From Sphingobium sp. D43FB (lineage in GTDB: Bacteria > Pseudomonadota > Alphaproteobacteria > Sphingomonadales > Sphingomonadaceae): a stretch of 64,000 bases of DNA. The stretch is from the NCBI RefSeq assembly GCF_002312805.1, contig NZ_NMUA01000009.1, forward strand, positions 1 to 64,000, written 5' to 3'. Each line of letters opens with the position of its first letter. Position 1 is the stretch's first letter. Positions 8,160-17,517 of the stretch are shown in pieces. Under the pieces are notes generated by a model. It made no database searches and was not told the origin of the DNA. It saw only the letters and a list, made by a program, of their open reading frames with translations. Position numbers and translations under genes: made by a program.

Positions 8160-9251
8160 CTACTCCCCCTTCATCGCGTCAGGTGATAGGCTGATCGTAC
8201 TGCCTTTGCCATAGACGCTCGTCGTTGACAGCGGGTTTTCGCTTTGCACGATTTCGACAGCCTGCGTCGGTGGAGGCATGGCGTCATAGCTGGGATATTG
8301 CACCCATTTGTCGAGTTTCATGACCGTAACCGACCATGGCGTTGCGCCATCATCCTTGGCTGCGTCCCCAAGCAGGATCCCAGCGAGCCAATCCTTACCG
8401 ATCTCAAGCAGTTCGCCTGAATCGCCCAAGGGAATGAGATAGCCGCCCTCTCCGCCTTCCTTCTGATAGACAGGCAGCCTGCCACCGATGCGGTCGCCAT
8501 GGATGCATAGTGCCGGGTGCTTCAGCACTTTCGCTTTGCTACGTGCCTCAGTCGCCAGGCTGCCCCTCATGGCTCCCAAAAGAACGGCTGCGCCATCAGC
8601 TTTCATCTTGGTGGCGCGCGGCCCAAAGGCGATGGGCTGGGGGCAGCGCGTCAGTGGCGAGGCGGCTATCAGGGGAGGAAGCTTCCTTGGCCAATCGAGC
8701 GCATCCATGAATTGCGCTATAGCGGTGTCGAGCTGCGCTGGGTCAAGATTGGGCGATGTCATGCGAAGTTTCACCACCCATTCGCCGATGGCCACCAACG
8801 CGACGCCGCTGCTCCGGCCGATCTTGGTGATCGTGAAACTCTGGCGAAGACCTGATGCGATGGGGCTACCGGGCAGGGTGAAGACGATCGGATCACCCTG
8901 ATGCTGCGGTTCGCCGAACTTGCTGTTGGTGGCGATCATCGTCGCTGCCACATCGAACCATAGTGCGGTGGAGGGAACCGCCGCATGGTACAAGTAGACG
9001 TTGACGTGGGTGCGGGAGACGGGGTCGTCATAAGCGACCGACACGTCGAGTAGCGGGCCGCCGCTAAGATCCATCACGTCGCCGCGCGCAAAAGTGCCGA
9101 TGGTGGGCGGCAGGCCGATCTTCGTGGGCTTGTGCGTCCAGCTCTTGCGGGCAGACGCCTCGATGCGGGTAGGTTGCGTCTGGGCATAGCTGCTATGTGC
9201 GGCGGATAGTGCGGTTATGACCGCCGCTATCTCGATCAACCTGCGTTTCAT
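8160..9251 (-). CDS. Secreted hypothetical protein, paralogue of the protein at 25146-26186
   Basis: A 363-residue protein with a signal peptide (residues 1-23, cleavage after SYA). GGGGGAGAA precedes ATG 9251. The mature protein aligns by eye with the protein at 25146-26186: both have an N-terminal G-LP-x-x-I block, a stretch ending in V(Y)LY, a G-x-W-x-x-K-x-R-x-T-x-P block, a CP motif, LC-x-x-G and DSG. This part has NVYLYHAAVP, GEWVVKLRMTSP, RCPQPIA and LCIHGDR. Fold and function are unknown; periplasmic location is inferred. It is a single gene between trmB and the MAPEG gene. Confidence 0.7.
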   Translation of the reverse strand: MKRRLIEIAAVITALSAAHSSYAQTQPTRIEASARKSWTHKPTKIGLPPTIGTFARGDVMDLSGGPLLDVSVAYDDPVSRTHVNVYLYHAAVPSTALWFDVAATMIATNSKFGEPQHQGDPIVFTLPGSPIASGLRQSFTITKIGRSSGVALVAIGEWVVKLRMTSPNLDPAQLDTAIAQFMDALDWPRKLPPLIAASPLTRCPQPIAFGPRATKMKADGAAVLLGAMRGSLATEARSKAKVLKHPALCIHGDRIGGRLPVYQKEGGEGGYLIPLGDSGELLEIGKDWLAGILLGDAAKDDGATPWSVTVMKLDKWVQYPSYDAMPPPTQAVEIVQSENPLSTTSVYGKGSTISLSPDAMKGE

Positions 9252-9349
9252 GGCTTGTTCTCCCCCGTACCGAGCGGCTTACCCTAGCGCATGGCGTATG
9301 GAAGAACAGGCCAATTTATTCGACGGTCGCCGCCTTTGACCCACTCGTG

Positions 9350-9745
9350 TCAGAGACCGAGCAGGGGCCAGAGGACCATGCCGAGGCCGATCAGGCTGAC
9401 GAGGAAGATCAGCGTGCGGATCATCGGGATGCCAAGCGCATAGACAGGGAGGTAGGCGAGGCGCGCGCCGAGCCAGATCCAGGCGCCGAGCGCGGTCATG
9501 TCGCTGGTGCAACCGGCCAGCACCACGCCGATCAGCGCGACGATGGCGATGGGCAGGGTTTCCTGAAAATTGGCCTGGGCGCGGGTGAGGCGTCCGGCGA
9601 GGGGATGGAGCGGCGGGAGCTTTTCGTCGCGCGCGCCCATGTTCCAGCGCGGGCCATATTGTTTGGTCTTGAAATGCGCCGCTGCGAAAATGTGGACGAG
9701 CAGCAGGACCATCGACCATGCCAGTATCGTCAGTTCGACAGCCAT
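9350..9745 (-). CDS. MAPEG family membrane protein
   Basis: A 131-residue integral membrane protein with four hydrophobic helices and the MAPEG-type segment GRLTRAQANFQETLPIAIVA, which in the family carries the glutathione-contacting polar residues, followed by RLAYLPVYALGIPMIRTL. The family comprises membrane-associated proteins of eicosanoid and glutathione metabolism; bacterial members rarely have a known substrate. ATG 9745 has GGAGG at good spacing and is preferred over the upstream ATG at 9760. Confidence 0.8.
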   Translation of the reverse strand: MAVELTILAWSMVLLLVHIFAAAHFKTKQYGPRWNMGARDEKLPPLHPLAGRLTRAQANFQETLPIAIVALIGVVLAGCTSDMTALGAWIWLGARLAYLPVYALGIPMIRTLIFLVSLIGLGMVLWPLLGL

Positions 9746-9824
9746 AGCGCGCGCCTCCATTGGGGTAAGGGGCGCACGCTATGGCATTGCGGTGGGCGCG
9801 ACAAGCGCTGGATGTGGCGCGCGC

Positions 9825-10538
9825 TTAGAGGCTGAAGCCGACGCGCGCGATCAGGCGGTCGCCGGCATGGGTGCGGGCGGGGCCGTCAATGCTGCTGCCA
9901 GCATAGCGGATGCCGGCGAACCATTGGCCGCGATACCAGTCGAGCGCGACGCCATGGTCCCAATAATTGCCATCGGGGCGCAGGCGGGCGGCGGCGAGGG
10001 GATCACGCACGCTGCCCGACGAGCGGCCGACATGGCCCGACAGGGTGAAGGGCGTGCCGGGGACGGCGACGGCGGCGGCGGCGGAAACATAGAGATTGTC
10101 GCCGCCGATGGCCGATTGGCGCGGGGCATAATGAGCGGCGATGTCGACGCTGGCCGGGCCGATGAGGAAGCCTGCCTGTGCGCCGACTTCGCCATAGCCC
10201 TGATCCGAGGCACCGGGGAAGAGATGATAGCGGCCCTGCGCGGTCAGCCGCCAGCCGCCGATCTGCTGCGACCAGCTTGGGCCGATGTCGATCACCGCGT
10301 CGGCGCCGCCATGGCGGGTGCTGTCCCATAGGGTGGTGGCTGCGCCGTCGAGGCTGAGGCCGGAGGTGACGGGGACGGACAAGGTGCCGCGCAGCACTGG
10401 GTCGCCATCGCTCCAGCTCAAGCCACGGCGGCGTTCGTCGCTGGCGGCTTCGAGCGTGGCGGCAAGGCCGCGATCCTGCGCGACCGCCGGAAGGGCATGG
10501 ACGGCGAGCCCGAACGCCGCTGCCCATGCCACCCGCAT
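9825..10538 (-). CDS. TorF family putative porin
   Basis: A 237-residue outer-membrane beta-barrel candidate. A signal peptide (cleavage near VAQDR) is followed by RRRGLSWSDGDPVLRGTLSV, the characteristic start of the TorF/gcw_chp family, then alternating hydrophobic strands and a C-terminal aromatic end (ARVGFSL). ATG 10538 was chosen over TTG 10559; it lies eight bases after the stop of the upstream small gene, so the two are probably cotranscribed. The transported substrate is unknown. Confidence 0.75.
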   Translation of the reverse strand: MRVAWAAAFGLAVHALPAVAQDRGLAATLEAASDERRRGLSWSDGDPVLRGTLSVPVTSGLSLDGAATTLWDSTRHGGADAVIDIGPSWSQQIGGWRLTAQGRYHLFPGASDQGYGEVGAQAGFLIGPASVDIAAHYAPRQSAIGGDNLYVSAAAAVAVPGTPFTLSGHVGRSSGSVRDPLAAARLRPDGNYWDHGVALDWYRGQWFAGIRYAGSSIDGPARTHAGDRLIARVGFSL

Positions 10539-10545
10539 AGCGCGA

Positions 10546-10956
10546 TCAGTTCGACGCAAGCGCGCGCACCGAATCCAGTTCCGCCATCAGCGGCGCGCGA
10601 TCGCGTTCGGCCATCGCCATCAAGGTCGAATGGATGCGATCGCCATGCTGGGCCAGCACACGCTGTTCGAGATTTTTGCCACGCGAGCAGGCACCGGACT
10701 CGCTGCCCGAAAAGCGGGTATCGCTGGCGATGGTGCGGGCCAGCGCGGGGCCGTGATCCAGCTTGCGGTCGACGACGACCGTGGCGGTCCAGTTGCAGCG
10801 TTGCATGTCCATGCGATTGGGCGTCTTGGCACCCACGGTTCGTGTCTGGACGTCGGCACGGGCGGTGTAGATCGCCTGAACCGGCGTGCCCTGATGCGTG
10901 AGTGGAACGGTGTGGGTGGCGGCCGCGGCCGCCAGGGCGATAAGGGTCAAACTCAT
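10546..10956 (-). CDS. Hypothetical secreted protein
   Basis: A 136-residue protein with a short hydrophobic N-terminus (MSLTLIALAAAAATHT), probably a signal peptide, and two cysteines (MQRCNW and GACSRG) that could form a disulphide. GGAGAATGAC precedes ATG 10956. It is the first gene of a two-gene unit with the TorF-like porin. I do not recognise a family. Confidence 0.65.
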   Translation of the reverse strand: MSLTLIALAAAAATHTVPLTHQGTPVQAIYTARADVQTRTVGAKTPNRMDMQRCNWTATVVVDRKLDHGPALARTIASDTRFSGSESGACSRGKNLEQRVLAQHGDRIHSTLMAMAERDRAPLMAELDSVRALASN

Positions 10957-11066
10957 GTCATTCTCCTGCTTTTTGGCGTCAGGCTATGTTGCCCGATCAC
11001 CTGAGCCAGATGTAGGTATCCACTGTTGCCAGATCATTGCTGACAAGCGACAAAGTCCTGCCCTGG

Positions 11067-14000
11067 TCAGACCGCAGCTTTGGCCAGCCCCTTCGACAAT
11101 TGCAAGGCACCGTTGAGGCGCGCGGCGGGATCGGCCCAGGCGCGGTTGACCACGATCTTGCTGTCGGGGCGCAGGCGCGCGACGCCGTCGAGCCGCTGGA
11201 TATAGGCGATGAGGCCCGCCGGATTGGGGAAACTGTCTTCGAAGAAGCTGACCAGCGCGCCTTTCTGCCCGACATCGATCTTGGCGATATTGGCCTTCAC
11301 GCAATTCTGCTTGATCTCGATGATCTTGAGAAGATTTTGTGTTGGCGCAGGCAGTTTGCCGAAGCGGTCGATCAGTTCGGCGGCGAAGGATTCGAGCGCC
11401 TGGCGGTCTTCCAGCTCGTTGAGGCGGCGATAGAGGCCCATGCGCAGGTCGAGGTCGGGGACATAATCGTCGGGGATCATGATCGGCGCATCGACGCTGA
11501 TCTGCGGCGAGAAGCTGTCGCGGCGGATTTCGAGGCCGACGCCGCCCGCCTTGGCGTCCATGATCGCTTCTTCCAGCATCGACTGGTAGAGTTCGAAGCC
11601 GACTTCGCGGATATGGCCCGATTGTTCGTCGCCGACGAGGTTGCCCGCACCGCGAATATCGAGATCGTGCGATGCAAGCTGGAAGCCTGCGCCGAGCGTG
11701 TCGAGATCGGACAAGACCTTGAGCCGCTTTTCCGCTGTTTCGGTGATGATGCGGTTGGCGGGCGTCGTCATATAGGCATAGGCGCGCGTTTTCGATCGGC
11801 CGACGCGGCCGCGCAGCTGATAGAGCTGGGCGAGGCCGAAGCGGTCGGCGCGGTGGATGATGAGCGTGTTGGCGCTGGGGATGTCCAGGCCGGATTCGAC
11901 GATGGTGGTGGAGAGCAGCACATCGTAGCGCTTGTCGTAGAAGGAGGACATGCGTTCCTCCACTTCGGTTGCCGACATCTGGCCATGGGCGACGACGGAG
12001 CGGATTTCGGGGACGTCTGTGCGCAGGAATTCCTCGATCTCGGCGAGGTCGGCAATGCGGGGGACGACGAAGAAACTCTGCCCGCCGCGATAATGTTCGC
12101 GCAGCAGCGCTTCGCGGATGACGATGCCGTCCCAGGGCATGATATAGGTGCGGACCGCGAGGCGATCGACCGGCGGGGTCTGGATGACCGACAGTTCGCG
12201 CAGGCCCGACATCGCCATTTGCAGCGTGCGCGGGATCGGCGTGGCAGTGAGGGTGAGGACATGGACGTCGGTCTTCAAGGACTTCAGCCGTTCCTTGTGG
12301 GTGACGCCGAACCGCTGTTCCTCATCGACGATGACGAGGCCGAGCCGCTTGAAATCAATGCCCTTGGTCAGCAGCGCATGGGTGCCGACGACGATATCGA
12401 CCGTGCCATCGGCGAGGCCCGCTTTGACGGCCTTCGCCTCCTTGTCGGGGACGAGGCGGGAGAGGCGGCCGATATTGACCGGGAATCCGCGGAAGCGTTC
12501 CTCGAACTGCATATGATGCTGGCGGGCGAGCAGGGTGGTGGGGCAGATGAGGACGACCTGCATCCCCGCCATCGCCGCGACGAAGGCGGCGCGCAGGGCG
12601 ACTTCGGTTTTGCCGAAGCCGACATCCCCGCAGACCAGGCGATCCATCGGCTTGCCCGACCCCAGATCCTCGATCACGTCGCTGATCGCGCGGTCCTGAT
12701 CCTCGGTTTCCTGATAGGGGAAGCGATCGACGAAGGCGGGGTAGCCCGCGACATCGGGTTCGGCGATAGTGGCGGCGCGCAGCGCGCGCTCGGCGGCGGT
12801 CTTGAGCAATTCACCCGCAATTTCGCGGATGCGCTCCTTCATCTTGGCCTTGCGCCGCTGCCAGGCTTCGCCGCCGAGCTTGTCGAGGCCGACGCCATCG
12901 CTGTCCGACCCGTAGCGGGAGAGGACTTCGAGATTTTCGACCGGCACGAACAGCTTGTCGCCGCCAGCATAGCTCAAGGCGACGCAATCATGCGCCGTCT
13001 TGCTGACCGGAATCTGGGTCAGCCCTTCATAACGGCCGATGCCATGGTCCATGTGGACGACGAGATCGCCGGGCGACAGGGTGGCGAGTTCCGCAAGGAA
13101 GGCGTCGGTATTCTTCTTGCGCTTCGCGCGGCGGACGAGCCGGTCGCCCAGCATATCCTGTTCGGTCAGGACCGCGACATCGGGGGCGGCAAAGCCATGG
13201 TCGAGCGGCAGGACGGTCAGCGTCACGCTGCCATTGGCGGCGATGCCGAGTGCTTCCTGCCAGCCATCGGCGGCGGCGAGCCGCTTGACGCCATGGTCGA
13301 GCAGCAGGCCCGACAGCCGTTCGCGCGCGCCGCCCGAATAGCTGGCGATCACCACCTTTTTCTTCGCGCGTTGCAGCGCGGCGATATGCCTGCCGACCGC
13401 TTCGTAGATGTTCGTATTTTGCGCGCGTTCGGGCGCGAAGTCGCGCGGGCCATCGACCGAGAAGTCCAGCACGTCGGCGCTGGCGGGTTCATGGAAGGGG
13501 GTGGTGGCGTGCATCGGCCGGGTGGCGACGGCTGCGTTCCATTCGGTGGTGTCGAGATAGAGCAGGTCGGGCTTCAATGGCCGATAGGCACCGGGGTCGG
13601 AGGTTTTTGCCTGGACCCGGTTGGCATGATAATCGCGGATCGCCTCGAACCGGGCATCGGCGGCCCCGGCGACGCCATGGTCGCGGATGATGACGGTGTC
13701 CGCGCCGATATGGTCCGCGAGCGGGACCAGCTTCTCTTCGAACAAGGGTAGCCAATGTTCCATGCCCGCGAGGCGGCGGCCTTCGCTGACCGCCTGATAG
13801 AGCGGATCGCCGGTCGCTGTCGCGCCGAAGGTTTCGCGATAGCGGCTGCGGAACCGCTTGATCGTCTCCTCGTCCAGCAGCGCTTCGGAAGCGGGGAGCA
13901 GGGTGAAGCCGTCGATGCTGCCGGTGGTGCGCTGGTCGGCGGGGTCGAAGCGGCGGACGGTTTCGATCTCGTCGCCGAAAAAGTCGAGGCGGAGCGGTTG

Positions 14001-14543
14001 ATCCTCGCCGCCGGGAAAGAGATCGACAATGCCGCCGCGAATGGCGAACTCGCCGCGATCATGCACGGTGTCGGTGCGGACATAGCCATTGCCCTGGAGC
14101 ATGGCGGCAAGGCGCGTGATCGCGATCCGCTCCTTGGGCGCGAGATGGGCGACGAGTTGGCGCACGCGGAACGGGGTGAGCGTCCGCTGCGTCATGGCGG
14201 CGAGCGTGGTGACGACCAGTTGCGGTGCCTTGGGCGCGGCTTGCAGCGCGTGCAGGCCCGCCAGGCGCGCGGAGGCGGCGCGCAGCGAGGGGCTGGCCCG
14301 GTCATAGGGCAGGCAGTCCCAGGCCGGGATTTCGATGATCCCGATCTCCGGCGCGAAATAATGGGCGGTGTCGGCGATGGCGCGCATCTGCTGCTCATCG
14401 GCGGCGATGAATAGCGCGCGGGCCTGACCCGACCCATAGGCCGCGCGGGCGATGTCGGCGAGCAGCCAGGGTTGGAACCCGGCAGGCACGCCAGACAGGG
14501 TCAGCGGGGCTTTGGCGCGGGGGATGGTTTGGAGATCGGTCAT
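11067..14543 (-). CDS. mfd: Transcription-repair coupling factor Mfd
   Basis: A 1158-residue SF2 translocase that removes RNA polymerase stalled at DNA lesions and recruits UvrA. The N-terminal UvrB-homology region, the RNAP-interacting CarD/RID domain (LSPGDLVVHMDHGIGRYEGL), the RecG-like helicase domains with Walker A GDVGFGKTE, box DEEQRFGV and motif LTATPIPRTLQ, and the C-terminal TRCF domain are all visible. The longer frame to 14759 runs through a palindromic repeat, so MTDLQTIP at 14543 is the likely start. It lies downstream of sdhE on the same strand, an order common in alphaproteobacteria. Confidence 0.96.
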   Translation of the reverse strand: MTDLQTIPRAKAPLTLSGVPAGFQPWLLADIARAAYGSGQARALFIAADEQQMRAIADTAHYFAPEIGIIEIPAWDCLPYDRASPSLRAASARLAGLHALQAAPKAPQLVVTTLAAMTQRTLTPFRVRQLVAHLAPKERIAITRLAAMLQGNGYVRTDTVHDRGEFAIRGGIVDLFPGGEDQPLRLDFFGDEIETVRRFDPADQRTTGSIDGFTLLPASEALLDEETIKRFRSRYRETFGATATGDPLYQAVSEGRRLAGMEHWLPLFEEKLVPLADHIGADTVIIRDHGVAGAADARFEAIRDYHANRVQAKTSDPGAYRPLKPDLLYLDTTEWNAAVATRPMHATTPFHEPASADVLDFSVDGPRDFAPERAQNTNIYEAVGRHIAALQRAKKKVVIASYSGGARERLSGLLLDHGVKRLAAADGWQEALGIAANGSVTLTVLPLDHGFAAPDVAVLTEQDMLGDRLVRRAKRKKNTDAFLAELATLSPGDLVVHMDHGIGRYEGLTQIPVSKTAHDCVALSYAGGDKLFVPVENLEVLSRYGSDSDGVGLDKLGGEAWQRRKAKMKERIREIAGELLKTAAERALRAATIAEPDVAGYPAFVDRFPYQETEDQDRAISDVIEDLGSGKPMDRLVCGDVGFGKTEVALRAAFVAAMAGMQVVLICPTTLLARQHHMQFEERFRGFPVNIGRLSRLVPDKEAKAVKAGLADGTVDIVVGTHALLTKGIDFKRLGLVIVDEEQRFGVTHKERLKSLKTDVHVLTLTATPIPRTLQMAMSGLRELSVIQTPPVDRLAVRTYIMPWDGIVIREALLREHYRGGQSFFVVPRIADLAEIEEFLRTDVPEIRSVVAHGQMSATEVEERMSSFYDKRYDVLLSTTIVESGLDIPSANTLIIHRADRFGLAQLYQLRGRVGRSKTRAYAYMTTPANRIITETAEKRLKVLSDLDTLGAGFQLASHDLDIRGAGNLVGDEQSGHIREVGFELYQSMLEEAIMDAKAGGVGLEIRRDSFSPQISVDAPIMIPDDYVPDLDLRMGLYRRLNELEDRQALESFAAELIDRFGKLPAPTQNLLKIIEIKQNCVKANIAKIDVGQKGALVSFFEDSFPNPAGLIAYIQRLDGVARLRPDSKIVVNRAWADPAARLNGALQLSKGLAKAAV

Positions 14544-14564
14544 TGTCGTTGTCGCTATCCAATG

Positions 14565-14696
14565 ATCCTCCCCGGTACGGGGAGGTGGCAGGGCGAAGCC
14601 CTGACGGAGGGGGGGATCGTCCGGGCGTGGTGCGGGGGGCGAACCCCCTCCACCACTCGCTTCGCGAGCGGTCCCCCTCCCCGTGCCGGGGAGGAT
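14565..14696. repeat. Palindromic intergenic repeat, CTCCCC/GGGGAG family (copy 2)
   Basis: It starts ATCCTCCCCGGTACGGGGAG and ends GCCGGGGAGGAT, with inner arms AGGGCGAAGCCCTGACGGAG and CGCTTCGCGAGCG, closely matching the copy at 3416-3533. It fills the whole gap between the sdhE stop and the mfd start and would form a large hairpin in the shared transcript. Confidence 0.8.
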
Positions 14697-14698
14697 GA

Positions 14699-14965
14699 TC
14701 AGTTCTCGATCTTCACGAAATCGAGTTTCAGGAATTTGTCCATCATCGGGCCTTTCCATTCATCGGGCACGGGGATGGTGCCGAGCGCCCAGCCGATGAT
14801 GTCGGCATCCTGTTCGTCCATGAAGCGTTCGAACCAGGCGATGTCGGCTTCGTCCCATTCGGCATGATAGCGTTCGAAATAGCCGCCGACGGTATAGTCC
14901 GCTTCGCGCGTGCCACGGTGCCAGGCGCGGAATTTCATGCGGCGCATCTGGGGATTGTCGTTCAT
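14699..14965 (-). CDS. sdhE: FAD assembly factor SdhE (succinate dehydrogenase assembly factor)
   Basis: An 88-residue all-alpha protein that helps attach FAD covalently to the SdhA subunit of succinate dehydrogenase. The family hallmark RGTREAD (equivalent to the conserved RGxxE) sits in KFRAWHRGTREADYTVGGYF, followed by AWFERFMDEQDADIIGWALG. Length is typical. ATG 14965 has GGGA at good spacing; in-frame ATGs at 14971 and 14977 are alternatives. Its nearest neighbour on the same strand is mfd, separated by a palindromic repeat. Confidence 0.9.
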   Translation of the reverse strand: MNDNPQMRRMKFRAWHRGTREADYTVGGYFERYHAEWDEADIAWFERFMDEQDADIIGWALGTIPVPDEWKGPMMDKFLKLDFVKIEN

Positions 14966-14979
14966 GGTCATTCCCATTT

Positions 14980-15085
14980 CCGTTCGTCCTGAGTAGCCAT
15001 TGAGCGAAGTCGAAATGGCGTATCGAAGCGCCGGTGCTTCGATACGGGTCTTCGACTTCGCTCAGCCCCTACTCAGCACGAACGG
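14980..15085. repeat. Palindromic repeat with CCGTTCG/CGAACGG ends (long form)
   Basis: Outer arms CCGTTCGT...ACGAACGG with inner arms GCGAAGTCGAA/TTCGACTTCGC and CGTATCGAAGC/GCTTCGATACG. A similar long copy lies at 53867-53977. It occupies the divergent sdhE-recG spacer. Confidence 0.8.
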
Positions 15086-15166
15086 GAGTAGGGTTGAGCA
15101 AAAACAGCCGGGCCGAACGTGCGTTTGAGTATATGTCCTGCCTGGAGTAGAGCGCAGCAGATAGAC

Positions 15167-17227
15167 ATGCGACCCGATATTCTCAATCCGCTCTTTGCCG
15201 AAATCTCTGTCCTTAAGGGCATTGGCCCGGCGCTGGCCCGCCCGCTGGAGCGGCTGGGGCTGGCGCGCGCGGTCGATATCGCCTTTCATTTGCCGGTCAG
15301 TTGGGTCGACCGGCACCTGACCGACGAACTGGACATGGCCGATGCGGGGCGGGTGATCGGCATCGAACTGACGCCGGTGGACTATAAGGCCAGCGGCGGC
15401 GCACGGACGCCGTTTCGGGTGCAGGCGACCGACCGCTATGGCAATTATGTGTCGCTCGTCTATTTCGGCAAGAATAGCGGTTGGCCGCGCAAGCTGTTGC
15501 CGCTGAACGAAGCCAAATTCGTGTCGGGCAAGCTGGAAAGCTATGGCGAGACGCTCCAGATCGTACATCCCGATGTGCTGCCGCCGGAGGAGGCGGGCAG
15601 CGTTCCCTCGCGCGAATCGGTCTATGGCCTGTCCGACGGATTGACCAACAACCGGATGCGCGACCTGGTGGCGCAGGTGCTGGCCCGTGCGCCCGACCTG
15701 CCCGAATGGATCGAACCCAGCCTGCTGGCGCAAAAGGGCTGGCCGAGGTGGCGCGAGGCGCTGACGCGCATTCATGCCGATCCGTCCGATGCCCAGGCGC
15801 GCGAGCGGCTGGCCTATGACGAGATTTTGGCGGGCCAGTTGGCGTTGATGCTGGTGCGGCAATCGTCGCGGCGGCGGCGGGGCGTACCGATTGCGGGCGA
15901 TGGGCGGCTGCGGGCGATGCTGAAACTGCCCTTCGCGCCGACCGGGGCGCAGCGGCGCGCATTCGGCGAGATCGAGGGCGACATGGCGCAGGCGACGCCG
16001 ATGCTGCGGCTGCTGCAGGGGGATGTGGGGTCTGGCAAGACGCTGGTGGCGCTGATGGCGCTGCTCAATGCGGTCGAAGCGGGGATGCAGGGGGCGATGC
16101 TGGCCCCGACCGAGATATTGGCGCGGCAACATTATGAGACGCTGCGCAAAATGGCGTCCGGGCTGCCGGTTGAGATTGCCATCCTGACCGGGCGCGACAA
16201 GGGCAAGGTGCGCGAGGCGACGTTGATGGGCCTGGCCGATGGCAGCATCGACATATTGGTCGGCACCCATGCGATCTTTCAGGAAAAGGTGCAGTATAAG
16301 GCGCTGGGGCTGGCGGTGATCGACGAGCAGCATCGGTTCGGCGTGGCGCAGCGGATGATGCTGGCCAACAAGGCGACCCAGGCGCCGCATCTGCTGGTGA
16401 TGACGGCGACGCCGATTCCGCGCACGCTGACGCTGACCTATTATGGCGAAATGGAAGTGTCCAAGCTGGACGAGATGCCGCCGGGGCGGCAGCCGATCCA
16501 GACGGTGGTGATGGCCGCGACGCGACTGGACGAGGTGGTCGATGCGCTGGCCCGCCATGTGGGGGGCGGGGGGCAGGCCTATTGGGTGTGCCCGTTGGTC
16601 GAGGAAAGCGAGACGAGCGATCAGGCGGCGGCCGAGGCGCGCGCGGAATCGCTGCGGCTGCGCTTTGGCGAAGCGGTCGGGCTGGTCCATGGCCGGATGA
16701 AAGGGCCGGACAAGGATGCCGCCATGGAGGCCTTCGCCGCCAACCGGACGCAGATATTGGTCGCGACCACGGTGATCGAGGTCGGGGTCGACGTGCCCAA
16801 TAGCAGCCTGATCATCATCGAGGGCGCCGAACGCTTCGGCCTGGCGCAGTTGCACCAGTTGCGCGGGCGGGTGGGGCGCGGCGACAAGCCCTCGGTCTGC
16901 CTGCTGATCCGGGGCGGCGCGCTGGGCGAGACATCGCGCGCGCGGCTGGCGCTGATGCGGGAAACGAATGACGGATTTCTGATCGCCGAGGAAGATTTGC
17001 GACTGCGCGGCGCGGGCGAAGTGCTGGGCACGCGGCAATCGGGCGAGGCCGCACTGAAGCTGGCGACGCCCGAACATATGGCCGCGCTGATCGACCCGGC
17101 GCGCGATGATGCAAGGCTGCTGATCGAACGCGACGGCGGACTGGACAGCGCGCGCGGACAGGCGGCGCGGGTGTGCCTGTATCTGTTCGAGAAGGATGCG
17201 GCTGTGGGGTTGCTCAGGGGGGGGTGA
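15167..17227 (+). CDS. recG: ATP-dependent DNA helicase RecG
   Basis: A 686-residue branch-migration helicase acting on stalled forks and recombination intermediates. It has an N-terminal wedge/OB domain (VGIGPALARPLERLG equivalent, KGIGPALARPLERL), Walker A GDVGSGKTL, box DEQHRFGV, motif III MTATPIPRTL and the motif V/VI block ATTVIEVGVDVPN and QLHQLRGRVGRG. The start MRPDILNP at 15167 is preferred over an upstream ATG 48 bases earlier whose leader is unlike the family. It is divergent from sdhE-mfd. Confidence 0.96.
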   Translation: MRPDILNPLFAEISVLKGIGPALARPLERLGLARAVDIAFHLPVSWVDRHLTDELDMADAGRVIGIELTPVDYKASGGARTPFRVQATDRYGNYVSLVYFGKNSGWPRKLLPLNEAKFVSGKLESYGETLQIVHPDVLPPEEAGSVPSRESVYGLSDGLTNNRMRDLVAQVLARAPDLPEWIEPSLLAQKGWPRWREALTRIHADPSDAQARERLAYDEILAGQLALMLVRQSSRRRRGVPIAGDGRLRAMLKLPFAPTGAQRRAFGEIEGDMAQATPMLRLLQGDVGSGKTLVALMALLNAVEAGMQGAMLAPTEILARQHYETLRKMASGLPVEIAILTGRDKGKVREATLMGLADGSIDILVGTHAIFQEKVQYKALGLAVIDEQHRFGVAQRMMLANKATQAPHLLVMTATPIPRTLTLTYYGEMEVSKLDEMPPGRQPIQTVVMAATRLDEVVDALARHVGGGGQAYWVCPLVEESETSDQAAAEARAESLRLRFGEAVGLVHGRMKGPDKDAAMEAFAANRTQILVATTVIEVGVDVPNSSLIIIEGAERFGLAQLHQLRGRVGRGDKPSVCLLIRGGALGETSRARLALMRETNDGFLIAEEDLRLRGAGEVLGTRQSGEAALKLATPEHMAALIDPARDDARLLIERDGGLDSARGQAARVCLYLFEKDAAVGLLRGG

Positions 17228-17242
17228 CGGGAAGCGATTATT

Positions 17243-17388
17243 GCCCTCTCCCGCCTTCGCGGGAGAGGCTACGGAGACTTGGCAGCGTGCTGCCCTAGTC
17301 GCAGTCGGTGAGGGTCTTCTTCGCTAGGGTTTGCCAGACAGTAAGACAGACCCTCACCCAACCCTCTCCCGTGAAGGCGGGAGAGGGC
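17243..17388. repeat. Palindromic repeat with CCCTCTCCCG/CGGGAGAGGG arms
   Basis: Two small hairpins, CTCTCCCGCCTTCGCGGGAGAG at the left and its mirror CTCTCCCGTGAAGGCGGGAG at the right, flank a core containing CGGTGAGGGTC / GACCCTCACC arms. It lies directly after the recG stop and could end its transcript. Confidence 0.7.
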
Positions 17389-17517
17389 TAAGAAGAACAG
17401 GCCGTTGGCTGAGTGCGACGGTGGGTTGCAGCGCGCGTGGGCGTGAAAGAAGGAAGCCGAGGTCGGCAACCATGCTGCACTTGCGAAACAATCGGCCTAA
17501 TGCCGCGTTTTCGTGGG

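Noticed and set aside
11037..13751. Plus-strand frame of 904 codons opposite mfd
   Set aside because: It is the mirror of mfd in high-GC DNA; the mfd strand has clear motifs and this one has none and an odd Asp/Gly-rich composition.
15062..17077. Minus-strand frame of 671 codons opposite recG
   Set aside because: Shadow of recG with Arg/Pro-rich composition and no domain.
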